Positions 1 through 8,451 are shown, numbered from the stretch's first letter. The stretch is DNA of 26,158 bases from an uncultured Prevotella sp. (GCF_900549175.1 NZ_URNN01000032.1:1-26158); one strand, 5' to 3'. Program-made: numbers and translations. Notes: generated from the letters alone by a model not told the origin.

Positions 1-33
1 TTGCCGTTGACATAAACCTGCACGTCCACCGGG

Positions 34-675
34 GTGGTGGTATCGGGCAGCGGCAACGTGGCCATTTACGCCGCGCAGAAGGCCATGGAGCTGGGCGCGA
101 AGGTAGTGGCCATGAGCGACAGCAACGGCTTTATCGTGGATGAAAACGGCGTGGATCTGGCCGTCGTCAAGCAGATCAAAGAGGTGGAGCGCGGCCGCAT
201 CCGCGAGTATGCGCAGCGCGTGCCCGGCGCGATATACACTGAGGGCAGCCACGGCATCTGGCGCATGCGCTGCGATATCGCCCTGCCCTGCGCCACGCAG
301 AACGAGCTGAACGGCGACGATGCTGACATGCTGCTGAAGAACAAGCCGCTGTGCGTGGCCGAGGTGTCAAACATGGGCTGCACGGCCGAGGCCGCAGAGA
401 AATTCGTGGCCGCCAAGATGCTCTTCGCACCGGGCAAGGCCGTAAACGCCGGCGGCGTGGCCACATCGGGACTGGAAATGACACAGAACGCCATACGCCT
501 GACGTGGAGCGAAGCCGAGGTGGACGAGAAGCTGCACCACATAATGAACAGCATACACGAGCAGTGTGTGAAGTACGGCAAGCAGGCCGACGGATATGTA
601 GACTACGTGAAGGGCGCCAACATCGCCGGATTCATGAAAGTGGCTAACGCTATGATGGCCCAGGGCATCGTATAA
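34..675 (+). CDS. gdhA: NADP-type glutamate dehydrogenase, C-terminal part (5' incomplete)
   Basis: This is the C-terminal half of a hexameric glutamate dehydrogenase, which interconverts 2-oxoglutarate plus ammonia and glutamate in the cytoplasm. The visible part starts in the Rossmann dinucleotide-binding domain (VSGSGNVA) and continues through PCATQNELNG, a cysteine-containing VAEVSNMGCT segment, GKAVNAGGVATSGLEM and the closing GANIAGFMKVANAMMAQGIV, all family hallmarks. About 213 residues remain of a family usually near 445. The frame opens at a GTG that is not a true start, because the preceding VV/VSG strand is mid-domain. In this frame a TAA lies at 13-15, so the gene is interrupted or joined to unrelated sequence within the first 33 bases. 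The identity is clear; whether the gene is intact in the organism is not. Confidence 0.9.
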   Translation: MVVSGSGNVAIYAAQKAMELGAKVVAMSDSNGFIVDENGVDLAVVKQIKEVERGRIREYAQRVPGAIYTEGSHGIWRMRCDIALPCATQNELNGDDADMLLKNKPLCVAEVSNMGCTAEAAEKFVAAKMLFAPGKAVNAGGVATSGLEMTQNAIRLTWSEAEVDEKLHHIMNSIHEQCVKYGKQADGYVDYVKGANIAGFMKVANAMMAQGIV

Positions 676-690
676 AAAAGCGGTGCCGGC

Positions 691-1248
691 GTGAATCATC
701 TACTATCAGGATTGCTGTCTATAGCACTTACCTTTACAGGCTTTATCTCTCTGCACGGCCAGACCATGCAGAGAGGTAAAGCCTCTTATTATTCAAAAAA
801 GGCGACGGGCGCGCGCACAAGCAGCGGCGAACGGCTGCATCACGACAGTCTGACATGCGCCCACAGAACTTATCCCTTCGGCACGAAGCTGAAGGTGACG
901 AATCCGAAAAACGGCAAGATGGTGTTTGTGAAGGTGACCGACCGCGGGCCCTACGGGCGCGGACGCATAATCGACCTGTCGTGGCGCGCGGCCAAGGAGC
1001 TGGGCATGCTGAGCCAGGGGGTGGCCATGGTCATTGTGGAACCGATGGACACGACGATAGTGCCGTTCCGTCCGAGCAGCGACATGAAGTTGCCGGAACT
1101 CGACTTCCAGACTTCCGACGAACTCGAAGACGGCATCAATCCTGTCTGGAAAGACATAAAGAAGATAAACGAAAAGCCGGCAAAGGGTATTCCGAAAAAG
1201 GGCAAACCGGCCGCAACCACTCCGCACAAAACACATCGTGGCAGTTAG
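691..1248 (+). CDS. rlpA: RlpA-like septal ring protein (double-psi beta-barrel)
   Basis: RlpA-family proteins are exported and bind or cleave peptidoglycan glycan strands lacking stem peptides. Residues 1-24 form a plausible signal peptide ending near LHGQ. The beta-barrel spans about residues 28-117 with GKASYYSKKATGARTSSGE, TCAHRTYPFGT, KVTDRGPYGRGRIIDLSWRA. E47, H58 and D84 align with the residues implicated in lytic transglycosylase activity of RlpA. No SPOR domain is present; the tail (about 130-185) is Lys/Pro-rich and low complexity. The GTG at 691 is chosen because a signal peptide follows directly; the next Met lies after it. The gene is in the same frame as gdhA, 15 nt behind its stop, so it is probably read from the same transcript. 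It converges on the lipoprotein gene with a 9-nt gap and no visible terminator. Whether this short form is catalytic is unproven. Confidence 0.85.
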   Translation: MNHLLSGLLSIALTFTGFISLHGQTMQRGKASYYSKKATGARTSSGERLHHDSLTCAHRTYPFGTKLKVTNPKNGKMVFVKVTDRGPYGRGRIIDLSWRAAKELGMLSQGVAMVIVEPMDTTIVPFRPSSDMKLPELDFQTSDELEDGINPVWKDIKKINEKPAKGIPKKGKPAATTPHKTHRGS

Positions 1249-1257
1249 GCAGCCCGT

Positions 1258-2142
1258 TCATCCCGCCTTTTTCCGGGTAGACACTTTCAGGTCTACCGAC
1301 TGTATCACGACATTATCAGAACCGCGGGCCGCACCCAGCCTGAGCACCACCTCACCCGCTTTCAGCCGCTTGCCGGCCACCACGGCGGCACTGTAGCGCA
1401 CGCCGCGCCCGGGAGCGATGCTCTCCACACGCACCGAAGGCGAAATGGCAATGTGCCTGTTGGCCGTCGTGTCGGTAACGAAAGGCAGGATGTCATACAC
1501 AGGCACCGCCGAACGGTTCATTATCTCGAACGTAACACGACATTCCTCACCGCCGCTGATGGCTCCGTCGCCATCGGCATCGCTGAATTCCACATTGCAT
1601 ATCTCTATCTGCAGGCCGTTGTCAGGACAGCAACTGCCGGACGGCTGCATACCGTGCCGCAACTGTTCGAGAGACACCGAACGGTGACAGCCGGCGGAAA
1701 CTGACGATATGTGTATGCTGTCGGCTGCAACCGGCATGCCACTCTCCGCCGGCGAAGGCACAGGGTCGAACGTGATGCGGTCGTCGCCGCTGTTGGTCGG
1801 GTCGAAACCGCTGTCATCGCCGCCATACTCCAGGGTGCCTGACACGCCGTAAGCCCGACGGTCACGACGGGCCGCACGCTCCTCACGCTCGCGGCGGGCG
1901 GCCTCATATTTCTCCATGCGGGCCTTTTCCGACGATGCGCCTATTGCCGCTCCGACGGCGGCGCCGCCCGCCATGCCTACCAGTGTGCCTATGTCGCTGC
2001 CGCGATAACCGCCCGAGATGCCTCCTATGGCCGACCCGATAATGGAGCCGAACATGGCTCCCGAACTGGCTCCCTGCTCCGCCGTGCCGCAACCGCTGAC
2101 TATCAGCGACAGGCATACAACTGACATTATTACCTGCTTCAT
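1258..2142 (-). CDS. Glycine-zipper lipoprotein with an EF-hand-like loop
   Basis: Predicted outer-membrane or periplasmic lipoprotein of 294 residues. A signal peptide ends in a lipobox (LIVSGC) with the lipidated cysteine at residue 18. Residues 28-69 are a glycine-zipper segment (GAMFGSIIGSAIGGISGGYR, then GMAGGAAVGAAIG) like those of the 17-kDa antigen/2TM glycine-zipper families, which insert into or associate with membranes. A charged helix (EKYEAARREREERAARRDRR) and an Asp/Gly/Ser-rich linker follow. The C-terminal third looks like a beta-sandwich and contains DADGDGAISGGE, which matches a calcium-binding EF-hand or dockerin loop. I recall similar uncharacterised lipoproteins in Bacteroidales; no function is known to me. 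It lies downstream of the M16 peptidase gene on the same strand, but has its own promoter-like element. Confidence 0.75.
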   Translation of the reverse strand: MKQVIMSVVCLSLIVSGCGTAEQGASSGAMFGSIIGSAIGGISGGYRGSDIGTLVGMAGGAAVGAAIGASSEKARMEKYEAARREREERAARRDRRAYGVSGTLEYGGDDSGFDPTNSGDDRITFDPVPSPAESGMPVAADSIHISSVSAGCHRSVSLEQLRHGMQPSGSCCPDNGLQIEICNVEFSDADGDGAISGGEECRVTFEIMNRSAVPVYDILPFVTDTTANRHIAISPSVRVESIAPGRGVRYSAAVVAGKRLKAGEVVLRLGAARGSDNVVIQSVDLKVSTRKKAG

Positions 2143-2168
2143 GGTTGTCTTGTTTTATTATATGTGTG

Positions 2169-2176
2169 CAAATATA
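2169..2176 (-). promoter_or_regulatory. Bacteroidetes -7 element upstream of the lipoprotein gene
   Basis: On the minus strand the bases read TATATTTG, a perfect match to the Bacteroidetes -7 consensus TAnnTTTG, 26 nt before the lipoprotein start codon. No convincing TTTG -33 element is visible at the expected distance, so the call rests on the -7 element and its position. Confidence 0.55.
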
Positions 2177-2249
2177 GACATTTTAAGGAGAAACGCCATG
2201 GGATTTTCCCGTTATTTGAATAGGGATTACCCTAATAAAGAGGGGTCTG

Positions 2250-5200
2250 TCATTTGCCCGTGCGGTATACGTCGGCTTTCTTCACTTCCACCACTTTGCC
2301 ATAACGCGAGAGGGCGGTCATGTCGAGCTTGCCGAGGTCGCCCACAATCACGGTAACGCGTTTGGCCGGCTGCACATATTCGCGGTAGAAGGCAGTGATG
2401 TCGGCTGCCCCGAGAGGTTCGAGAGCGGCAAGTGAGGCACGCGCCGGATCGCCGGTGTAGCCTTCGGAACGCAACATGGCCACCCGCCGTCCCATGTCAC
2501 GGAACGCAGGCCGGTTATTGTTGACCGAATGGGTCATGGCCAGCTTGACGGCAGACACATTATTCTCACGCATGGGCATGGCCGTAAACAGGGTGTCGAG
2601 CACGCCAAGAGCCTGCATGGCCTTGTCTGCCTGCGTGCTCATCGCGGTGCGGAAAGCCACGGGGGCGTCGGGATGGCGTATGAACGACGGCAAATCGGCA
2701 TCGCCATAAGCATAATAGGCCAACGAGCGGAACTCGCGTATGTCCTGAAACATCAGCGACGACATGCCTCCGCCGAAGTAGCCACCCCACAGATTGAGGC
2801 GTGCGCGGGCGGCGGCAGAAGGCTGTGGCGCCAGCTGCTGGTAGGTGCCAATGACAGTCTGGCGGGCCGAAGGATTGTTGAATACATAGACGGTTGGGGC
2901 GTCGTATGACAGCAACGGGCGGTGGGTGTCGGTATGCGGGCGCGACACGATACCGACAGGAAGCCAACGGCGCACGCCGCTCTCTACGTCGGCATCGGGC
3001 AGGGTGCCGCTGTAAACGATGCTGAGTTCGGTGTGCTGCAGGTCGTGGAAGACGTCTACAAGTTCGCGGCCGTTCATACGTTTCAACCCGTCGGCTGTAA
3101 GGCGGTTGAGGTATGTGGAACCGTCGCCGTAGGCCACGCGCTCGAGCAGTGCGCCGGCGATGGAGGTATTCTCGCGGAAGAAGGCACGCTCTGCTATCTT
3201 TTCACCCATGACGAGTTCGTCAAACTTACGGTCATCGGCCTTCACCGCTGTGAGAAGACTGCCAAGCAGCCGCATCGTTTCCGCGAAAGCACTGTCGAAA
3301 CCCTTGACGGTGATGATGAAGTTGGTCTTGTTGGCGTCCATAGTTATTTCCGATCCGAGACGCTGCAGGGCACTGCCAAACTGTCGGTACGTGAGAGAAT
3401 CGGTGCCGAGGTTGCCGATATAGGCTGCCACTGCACCGAGACGGTTGTCGGCAAGAGTGCCCCGATGGTAGACAAGCTCGAGTGAAAAGAGGTCGTTGAC
3501 GGGATTGTCGACCGTGTAAAGGTTGACGAGCGGACGCAGAGGGATGGTACGTACGTCGTTGCCAAAGTCGATGAAACGCGGTGCGACTGCCGTGACCGGC
3601 ATCTGCTCCAGACGCTTCGCATATTCAGAACGTGCACCAGTGTTGGCCGGTGTCACCGGGGTATATCCGGGCTGGCTCACCTTGTCCTTGGCATAATGGC
3701 CGAAACGTTTGGTTATCAACAGGCGGCCTCCGCCAAGATACTGGCGGGCCACACGCTCTATGTCGGCACGCGTTACGGCCTGCACACGCTGCGGACGGCT
3801 GATGACATCGGCCCAGCGGCGACCGCGCGAAAAGGCATTGACCATCATTGAGGAGCGCATGTCCATGTCTTCAAGTTCTTCCTCGGCCTTGCGCTGTGCC
3901 TCTACCTTGAGGGCTTCAAGCGTGGCGTCATCAAAATCGCCGGCAGCAAGCCTGTCCACTTGTTCGCGGCAGAGACGGGCCGCCTTCTTCTTCGAACCGA
4001 AAGGCAGGCGCGGTATGTAGCCATAACCCATGAGGTCGTCATCGCCCGAGAGTCCCACCATGCCTGCCATTACGCCCATAACCTTGTGGGCGTCTTCAAG
4101 CGAATCGAGCAGACCGGTACCGGAGTCGTTGGACAGCAGCGACATGGCCATCTCGAGCGGCACATAATCGGGGTGTGTTGGTTTGGGGGCACGGAACAAA
4201 AGACCCTGCATCTTTATTATTGGAACTGGTATTTTTATGTCGAGACGGTCGGAACTGCCAAACGGACGCTGCACCACCTGCGTGCGCTGCGGGGCATCGC
4301 CACGGCGCAGACGGCCGAAGGTGCGTTCAAGCAACGGCAAAAGGGTGTCGCCGCAAATGTCGCCGCAAAGCATCAGCCCCATATTGCCGGCCACGTAATA
4401 GCGGTCGAAAAAGGCCTGCATCTCCGACAGACGGGGATTCTTCAGGCTCTCGGTACTGCCTATTATGGGATATTCATAGGGCGTGCCGGCAAAGACGCGG
4501 CGTTGCACGGCTTCCACTGCGGGCATGATGATGTTGTCGGAATACATGTTTTTCTCCTCATAGACAGTCTCAAGCTCTCCCTGGAAGAGGCGGAACACGG
4601 GGTGGATAAGACGCTCGCTGTTGAGTTCGGCCCACTGCGCGATGTACTGCGGACTGAAGGTATTGTAGAATACGGTCTCGTCAAGTGATGTGTAGGCATT
4701 GAGCCACGTACCGCCATAACGCGAGATAAGATTGTTGAACTCATTGGGAATGGCGTATCGGGCGGCCTCGACACTAAGGCGGTTGATATCTTTCTGTATC
4801 TCACGGCGGAGGTTTTCGTCGGCAGTCTGCGCCAGACGGTCGTAACAGGCGGCTATAGAGTCGAGCCACTGGCGCTCGCCGGCGTAATCTACGGTGCCTA
4901 TGTTGTCGGTGCCCTTGAAGAGAATATGCTCGAAATAGTGGGCTATGCCCGTATCGGGGCAGTCGCGGGCACCGGCTTTCACCACCACTGCGCCATAGGC
5001 TTTGGGCTGTGTGTGGTCTTCGTTTATCCACACTGTCAGCCCGTTGCTCAACGTAAACTCCCTTACCTGCAACATGTATGGTTGCTCCGCATGAGCCCCG
5101 TCCTTATGCAATCCGCCCGACAGAACCGATGCGCCGGGTGACGGCTCCTGCTGATGACGTACTGGTGTCAACGGCTTGCATGCTGATGCAAACGGTTGGG

Positions 5201-5312
5201 CAACGGCAACAACGGCTTGGATCCAGACGATAATGAGTGTGCACATACCGTATGCGGCGCGCCGTGAAACGGAATGACGGGGGGCGATGATTTGCGTTTT
5301 CTTGTCAATCAT
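2250..5312 (-). CDS. Secreted M16-family (insulinase/pitrilysin-like) zinc peptidase
   Basis: A 1020-residue zinc endopeptidase of clan ME. An N-terminal hydrophobic segment (about residues 22-38, ending near VAVAQPFA) acts as a signal peptide or anchor, so the enzyme works in the envelope. The inverted zinc motif HYFEH is at residues 125-129 (ligands H125 and H129, catalytic E128). The third ligand should be a glutamate in ELETVYEEKN (about 248-254). The spacing is longer than in classical pitrilysin because of a roughly 45-residue charged insertion (about 150-195) before NAYTSLDETVF. The rest follows the usual two-repeat plan, active M16 half then an inactive C-terminal half (about 540-1010, with GGYFGGGMSSLMFQDIRE). 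The ATG at 5312 gives the only frame start preceding the signal segment, and a -7 element lies upstream. The substrate cannot be read from sequence. Confidence 0.9.
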   Translation of the reverse strand: MIDKKTQIIAPRHSVSRRAAYGMCTLIIVWIQAVVAVAQPFASACKPLTPVRHQQEPSPGASVLSGGLHKDGAHAEQPYMLQVREFTLSNGLTVWINEDHTQPKAYGAVVVKAGARDCPDTGIAHYFEHILFKGTDNIGTVDYAGERQWLDSIAACYDRLAQTADENLRREIQKDINRLSVEAARYAIPNEFNNLISRYGGTWLNAYTSLDETVFYNTFSPQYIAQWAELNSERLIHPVFRLFQGELETVYEEKNMYSDNIIMPAVEAVQRRVFAGTPYEYPIIGSTESLKNPRLSEMQAFFDRYYVAGNMGLMLCGDICGDTLLPLLERTFGRLRRGDAPQRTQVVQRPFGSSDRLDIKIPVPIIKMQGLLFRAPKPTHPDYVPLEMAMSLLSNDSGTGLLDSLEDAHKVMGVMAGMVGLSGDDDLMGYGYIPRLPFGSKKKAARLCREQVDRLAAGDFDDATLEALKVEAQRKAEEELEDMDMRSSMMVNAFSRGRRWADVISRPQRVQAVTRADIERVARQYLGGGRLLITKRFGHYAKDKVSQPGYTPVTPANTGARSEYAKRLEQMPVTAVAPRFIDFGNDVRTIPLRPLVNLYTVDNPVNDLFSLELVYHRGTLADNRLGAVAAYIGNLGTDSLTYRQFGSALQRLGSEITMDANKTNFIITVKGFDSAFAETMRLLGSLLTAVKADDRKFDELVMGEKIAERAFFRENTSIAGALLERVAYGDGSTYLNRLTADGLKRMNGRELVDVFHDLQHTELSIVYSGTLPDADVESGVRRWLPVGIVSRPHTDTHRPLLSYDAPTVYVFNNPSARQTVIGTYQQLAPQPSAAARARLNLWGGYFGGGMSSLMFQDIREFRSLAYYAYGDADLPSFIRHPDAPVAFRTAMSTQADKAMQALGVLDTLFTAMPMRENNVSAVKLAMTHSVNNNRPAFRDMGRRVAMLRSEGYTGDPARASLAALEPLGAADITAFYREYVQPAKRVTVIVGDLGKLDMTALSRYGKVVEVKKADVYRTGK

Positions 5313-5340
5313 AATTCTCTTGCTTTCAGTTTAGTTAATG

Positions 5341-5348
5341 CAAAAATA
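5341..5348 (-). promoter_or_regulatory. Bacteroidetes -7 element upstream of the M16 peptidase
   Basis: The minus strand reads TATTTTTG (TAnnTTTG consensus), 28 nt before the start codon at 5312. The surrounding 5313-5605 region is a divergent, AT-rich intergenic stretch of about 290 bases that also carries the nitroreductase promoter. I see no other gene or RNA in it. Confidence 0.5.
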
Positions 5349-5574
5349 TAAAAAAGCATGTAAAAGATATGCTGTTATAATATTTTTTATTGGGTATATG
5401 CGTGTTTTATAACTAAAAAATACATTTTTTAAACCAAAAGGATTAATATAGCCGGGGAGTTACAGGCCGGGCAATGACTGACACCAATACATACATGGCT
5501 GCAAACTGATTTTAAAACTTATCAAAAAAGCATATACCAAGGCTTACAAACGGCAGAAAAAGGAAAAGAATGGC

Positions 5575-5582
5575 TATATTTG
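5575..5582 (+). promoter_or_regulatory. Bacteroidetes -7 element upstream of the nitroreductase
   Basis: TATATTTG matches TAnnTTTG and lies 23 nt before the ATG at 5606, implying a short 5' leader. A -33 TTTG is not evident at the expected 19-21 nt spacing. Confidence 0.5.
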
Positions 5583-5605
5583 CGACGCATAACCCCTAAA
5601 GTGAT

Positions 5606-6220
5606 ATGATTATGAAGAGAAGTTTTCAGGAAGCATTGGTAAACAGACGGAGTTACTACAGACTGTCTGACAAATCGCCGGTAAGCGTAAATAGAATAGT
5701 CGAAATGCTGCACCTCGCTATCCGGCATGTGCCGTCAGCCTTCAATTCACAATCCACACGCATGATACTGCTGCTTGGCGAACACCATCGCAGGCTGTGG
5801 GATATAGTGAAGATGGAGCTGAGAAAAATTGTATCGCCGGAATCTGTAAAGAACACTGAGAGAAAAATAGACAACGGTTTCCGCTCGGGATACGGCACTG
5901 TGCTGTTTTATGAAGACAGAACAGCTGTAAAACGGCTGCAGGACGAGAATCCGTTGTATCGTGACCGATTCCCAATATGGGCGCAGCAGACGTCGGCAAT
6001 GCACCAGTTTGCGGTATGGACCATGCTGGAGGACATGGGCTTCGGCGCCTCGCTTCAACACTACAACCCGATTATCGACTGTGCGGTACGCAAGGAATGG
6101 GACATCAGCGGAACATGGGAACTGATAGCACAGATGCCTTTCGGTTCACCGGCGGAAGACATGCTGCACAAAACATTCCTGCCGGAAGAAGAACGTGTAC
6201 TCGTATTCGGGGAGCAATGA
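5606..6220 (+). CDS. Nitroreductase family flavoprotein (Frm2-like)
   Basis: A 204-residue cytoplasmic FMN-dependent oxidoreductase. The N-terminus SFQEALVNRRSYYRLS carries the FMN-phosphate-binding NRRS motif. PSAFNSQSTRMILLLGEHH and the LWDIVKMELRK segment are characteristic of the fungal Frm2/bacterial short nitroreductase branch rather than NfsA/NfsB. The C-terminal part has MLEDMGFGASLQHYNP, the helix lining the flavin site, and a short closing strand. Physiological substrates of this branch are unknown; electrophile or nitroaromatic reduction is the family inference. ATG at 5606 and ATG at 5612 are both possible starts; the first is nearer the promoter and is used here. The gene is monocistronic and converges on rplQ. 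Confidence 0.85.
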   Translation: MIMKRSFQEALVNRRSYYRLSDKSPVSVNRIVEMLHLAIRHVPSAFNSQSTRMILLLGEHHRRLWDIVKMELRKIVSPESVKNTERKIDNGFRSGYGTVLFYEDRTAVKRLQDENPLYRDRFPIWAQQTSAMHQFAVWTMLEDMGFGASLQHYNPIIDCAVRKEWDISGTWELIAQMPFGSPAEDMLHKTFLPEEERVLVFGEQ

Positions 6221-6249
6221 CAGAGGGCTTACATTCATTTCATGCAACG

Positions 6250-6291
6250 AAAAAAAGGCGGAACCGAACGTATAACTCGTCGGTTCCGCCT
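6250..6291 (-). terminator. Intrinsic terminator of the ribosomal supercluster
   Basis: A perfect 12-bp inverted repeat (AGGCGGAACCGA at 6256-6267 and its complement at 6280-6291) with a 12-nt loop is followed on the minus strand by a run of seven T (6256-6250). This is a textbook rho-independent terminator, 23 nt after the rplQ stop codon. The plus-strand side has no T-run, so it serves mainly the minus-strand operon. Confidence 0.92.
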
Positions 6292-6314
6292 CGTAAGATT
6301 TATTAAAGGTTCTA

Positions 6315-6833
6315 TTATTCAGCCTTGGGAGCCTCCTCTGCTGCGGGAGTCTCGGCTACGTTCTCTGCCGTTGCCTCTGTTGTTGTCTCCTCAGCAACTG
6401 TCTCTTCTGCCTTTGTCGACTTGCGTGAACGGCGTGTTGCCTTCTTCTTGGGAGCGGCAGTCTTAGCCATATTCTCGTCAAAGTCTACAAGCTCGATGAA
6501 GCAGATGGGAGCAGCATCGCCCTGACGTGTACCCAACTTGATGATACGTGTGTATCCACCGGGACGGTCGCCCACCTTGGCAGCAACTTCTCCGAAGAGT
6601 TCCTTCAGAGCTTCCTTGTTCTGCAGATAGCGGAAAACGACACGGCGTGAGTTGGTTGAATCGTCCTTAGAGCGTGTAATCAGCGGCTCTACATACTTCT
6701 TCAGAGCCTTGGCCTTGGCTACGGTCGTAGTGATTCTTTTGTGCATGATCAGCGAGATGGCCATGTTTGCGAGCATGGCGTGACGGTGAGATGCAGTACG
6801 ACCAAGATGGTTGAATTTCTTATTATGTCTCAT
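6315..6833 (-). CDS. rplQ: 50S ribosomal protein bL17
   Basis: L17 binds 23S rRNA near the exit side of the large subunit. The first about 118 residues are the conserved fold, from MRHNKKFNHLGRTASHRHAM through RPGGYTRIIKLGTRQGDAAP and CFIELVDFDE. The protein continues to 172 residues with a tail that is first Lys/Arg-rich (PKKKATRRSRKSTK) and then almost purely Ala/Glu/Thr. Long C-terminal extensions of L17 occur in Bacteroidetes. It starts 6 nt after rpoA, as in the classical alpha operon, and is the last gene of the transcript. Confidence 0.97.
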   Translation of the reverse strand: MRHNKKFNHLGRTASHRHAMLANMAISLIMHKRITTTVAKAKALKKYVEPLITRSKDDSTNSRRVVFRYLQNKEALKELFGEVAAKVGDRPGGYTRIIKLGTRQGDAAPICFIELVDFDENMAKTAAPKKKATRRSRKSTKAEETVAEETTTEATAENVAETPAAEEAPKAE

Positions 6834-6839
6834 TTTAAA

Positions 6840-7832
6840 TTATTCTTTATCTAATTTGTACTTAGAAATGTCGGTTCCAAACGACAGATTCAGACTCTCG
6901 AGCAAATCATCAAGCTCAGTGAGCGATTTCTTACCGAAGTTGCGGAACTTAAGCAGGTCGGTCTTGTTGTACTGTACCAAGTCGCCAAGAGTGTCCACAT
7001 CGGCTGCCTTGAGGCAGTTGAGGGCACGAACGCTGAGGTTCATGTCAACGAGACGGGTCTTGAGCAACTGGCGCATGTGAAGAACTTCCTCGTCAAACTC
7101 CTGATTGCCATCAACATCTGTATTCTCAAGAGTGATCTTCTCGTCAGAGAACAGCATGAAATGGTAAATAAGAATCTTGGCCGCTTCTTTCAGCGCATCT
7201 TTCGGATGTATGGAACCATCCGTTGTAACTTCAAGTATCAGCTTATCGTAGTCGGTCTTCTGCTCAACACGATACGGCTCTACCGAATACTTCACATTAC
7301 GGATTGGGGTGTAAATAGAATCGATTGGAATTACATTAACATCGGTGCAGAACTCGCGATTCTCATCTGCGGGAACATATCCTCGACCTTTGTTTATAGT
7401 AAGATCAATCTGCATTGAAGCTTTGGAGTCTAAATGACAAATCACTAAATCCGGGTTTAACACTTCAAATCCAGTCAGATACTTACCGATATCACCAGCC
7501 TTGAATTCGGTAGAATTCTCAACAGTGATACTGACTTTTTCGTTCTCGAACTCTTCTACTACTTGCTTGAATCTCACTTGCTTGAGATTCAAGATCATGT
7601 TGGTAACATCCTCCTTTACTCCTGAAACGGATGAGAACTCATGCTCTACACCGGCTATGCGGATAGTGTTTATCGCATAACCTTCGAGAGATGAAAGAAG
7701 AATGCGGCGCAAGGAATTACCTATTGTAACACCAAAGCCAGGCTCCAACGGACGAAATTCGAACTTGCCGAATTTGTCGTTAGCCTCCAACATTACGACT
7801 TTATCAGGTTTTTGAAATGCTAATATCGCCAT
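6840..7832 (-). CDS. rpoA: DNA-directed RNA polymerase subunit alpha
   Basis: Alpha dimerises to start RNA polymerase assembly; its C-terminal domain contacts DNA and activators. The 330-residue product begins at MAILAFQKPD; an upstream ATG at 7865 would overlap rpsD and add 11 residues with no family support. The N-terminal domain carries FGVTIGNSLRRILLSSLEG (dimerisation) and the GVEHEFSSVSGVKEDVTN region. The C-terminal domain (from about residue 255) has SVRALNCLKAADVDTLGDLV and LLKFRNFGKKSLTELDDLL, the double helix-hairpin-helix DNA-contact element. It lies between rpsD and rplQ in the standard alpha-operon order. Confidence 0.98.
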   Translation of the reverse strand: MAILAFQKPDKVVMLEANDKFGKFEFRPLEPGFGVTIGNSLRRILLSSLEGYAINTIRIAGVEHEFSSVSGVKEDVTNMILNLKQVRFKQVVEEFENEKVSITVENSTEFKAGDIGKYLTGFEVLNPDLVICHLDSKASMQIDLTINKGRGYVPADENREFCTDVNVIPIDSIYTPIRNVKYSVEPYRVEQKTDYDKLILEVTTDGSIHPKDALKEAAKILIYHFMLFSDEKITLENTDVDGNQEFDEEVLHMRQLLKTRLVDMNLSVRALNCLKAADVDTLGDLVQYNKTDLLKFRNFGKKSLTELDDLLESLNLSFGTDISKYKLDKE

Positions 7833-7845
7833 TAATTCAATGATT

Positions 7846-8451
7846 TTATTTAGAGTATAACTCAACGATTAACTGCTCCTTGATATTCTCGGGAATGTCG
7901 GCACGCTCGGGCTTGTGCAGGAACTTGCCGCTCTTTGTATTCTCATCCCACTCTATCCAAGGATACTTGCTGTGGTTGAATCCGGCAAGTGCAGCCTCTA
8001 TCACCTCGAGAGACTTTGACTTCTCGCGAACGGCGATGATCTGACCCGGCTTAACAGCATAAGAAGGAATATTGACAACCTGTCCGTCAACAGTAATATG
8101 CTTATGACCAACAAGCTGGCGAGCAGCTGCACGTGTAGGAGCTATACCCAAACGGAACACTACATTATCGAGACGGCACTCGAGATTCTGCAGTAACACC
8201 TCACCGGTAATACCGTCGGCCTTGGCAGCCTTTTCAAACATATTACGGAACTGACGCTCAAGTACGCCATATGTATACTTGGCTTTCTGCTTCTCTGCCA
8301 GCATGACACCGTACTCAGACATCTTTCTGCGACGGTTGTTGCCATGCTGTCCGGGAGGGAAGTTTCTCCTGGACAAAACTTTGTCTGCGCCGAAGATGGG
8401 CTCACCAAAACGACGCGCAATTTTTGATTTCGGTCCTATATATCTTGCCAT
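7846..8451 (-). CDS. rpsD: 30S ribosomal protein uS4
   Basis: S4 nucleates 30S assembly by binding the five-way junction of 16S rRNA, and represses the alpha operon in enterobacteria. The 201-residue product runs from MARYIGPKSKIARRFGEPIF to the S4 domain LQNLECRLDNVVFRLGIAPT, ARQLVGHKHITVDGQVVNIP and the closing IVELYSK. The N-terminus lacks the zinc-binding cysteine cluster of C+ type S4. It is 41 nt after rpsK and 13 nt before rpoA. Confidence 0.97.
   Translation of the reverse strand: MARYIGPKSKIARRFGEPIFGADKVLSRRNFPPGQHGNNRRRKMSEYGVMLAEKQKAKYTYGVLERQFRNMFEKAAKADGITGEVLLQNLECRLDNVVFRLGIAPTRAAARQLVGHKHITVDGQVVNIPSYAVKPGQIIAVREKSKSLEVIEAALAGFNHSKYPWIEWDENTKSGKFLHKPERADIPENIKEQLIVELYSK

Noticed and set aside
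3960..4688. 242-codon plus-strand open frame
   Set aside because: Antisense shadow of the M16 peptidase coding sequence, without family features or promoter.
7833..7865. Longer rpoA start at 7865
   Set aside because: It overlaps rpsD and adds residues not found in alpha subunits; MAILAFQKPD at 7832 fits the family.
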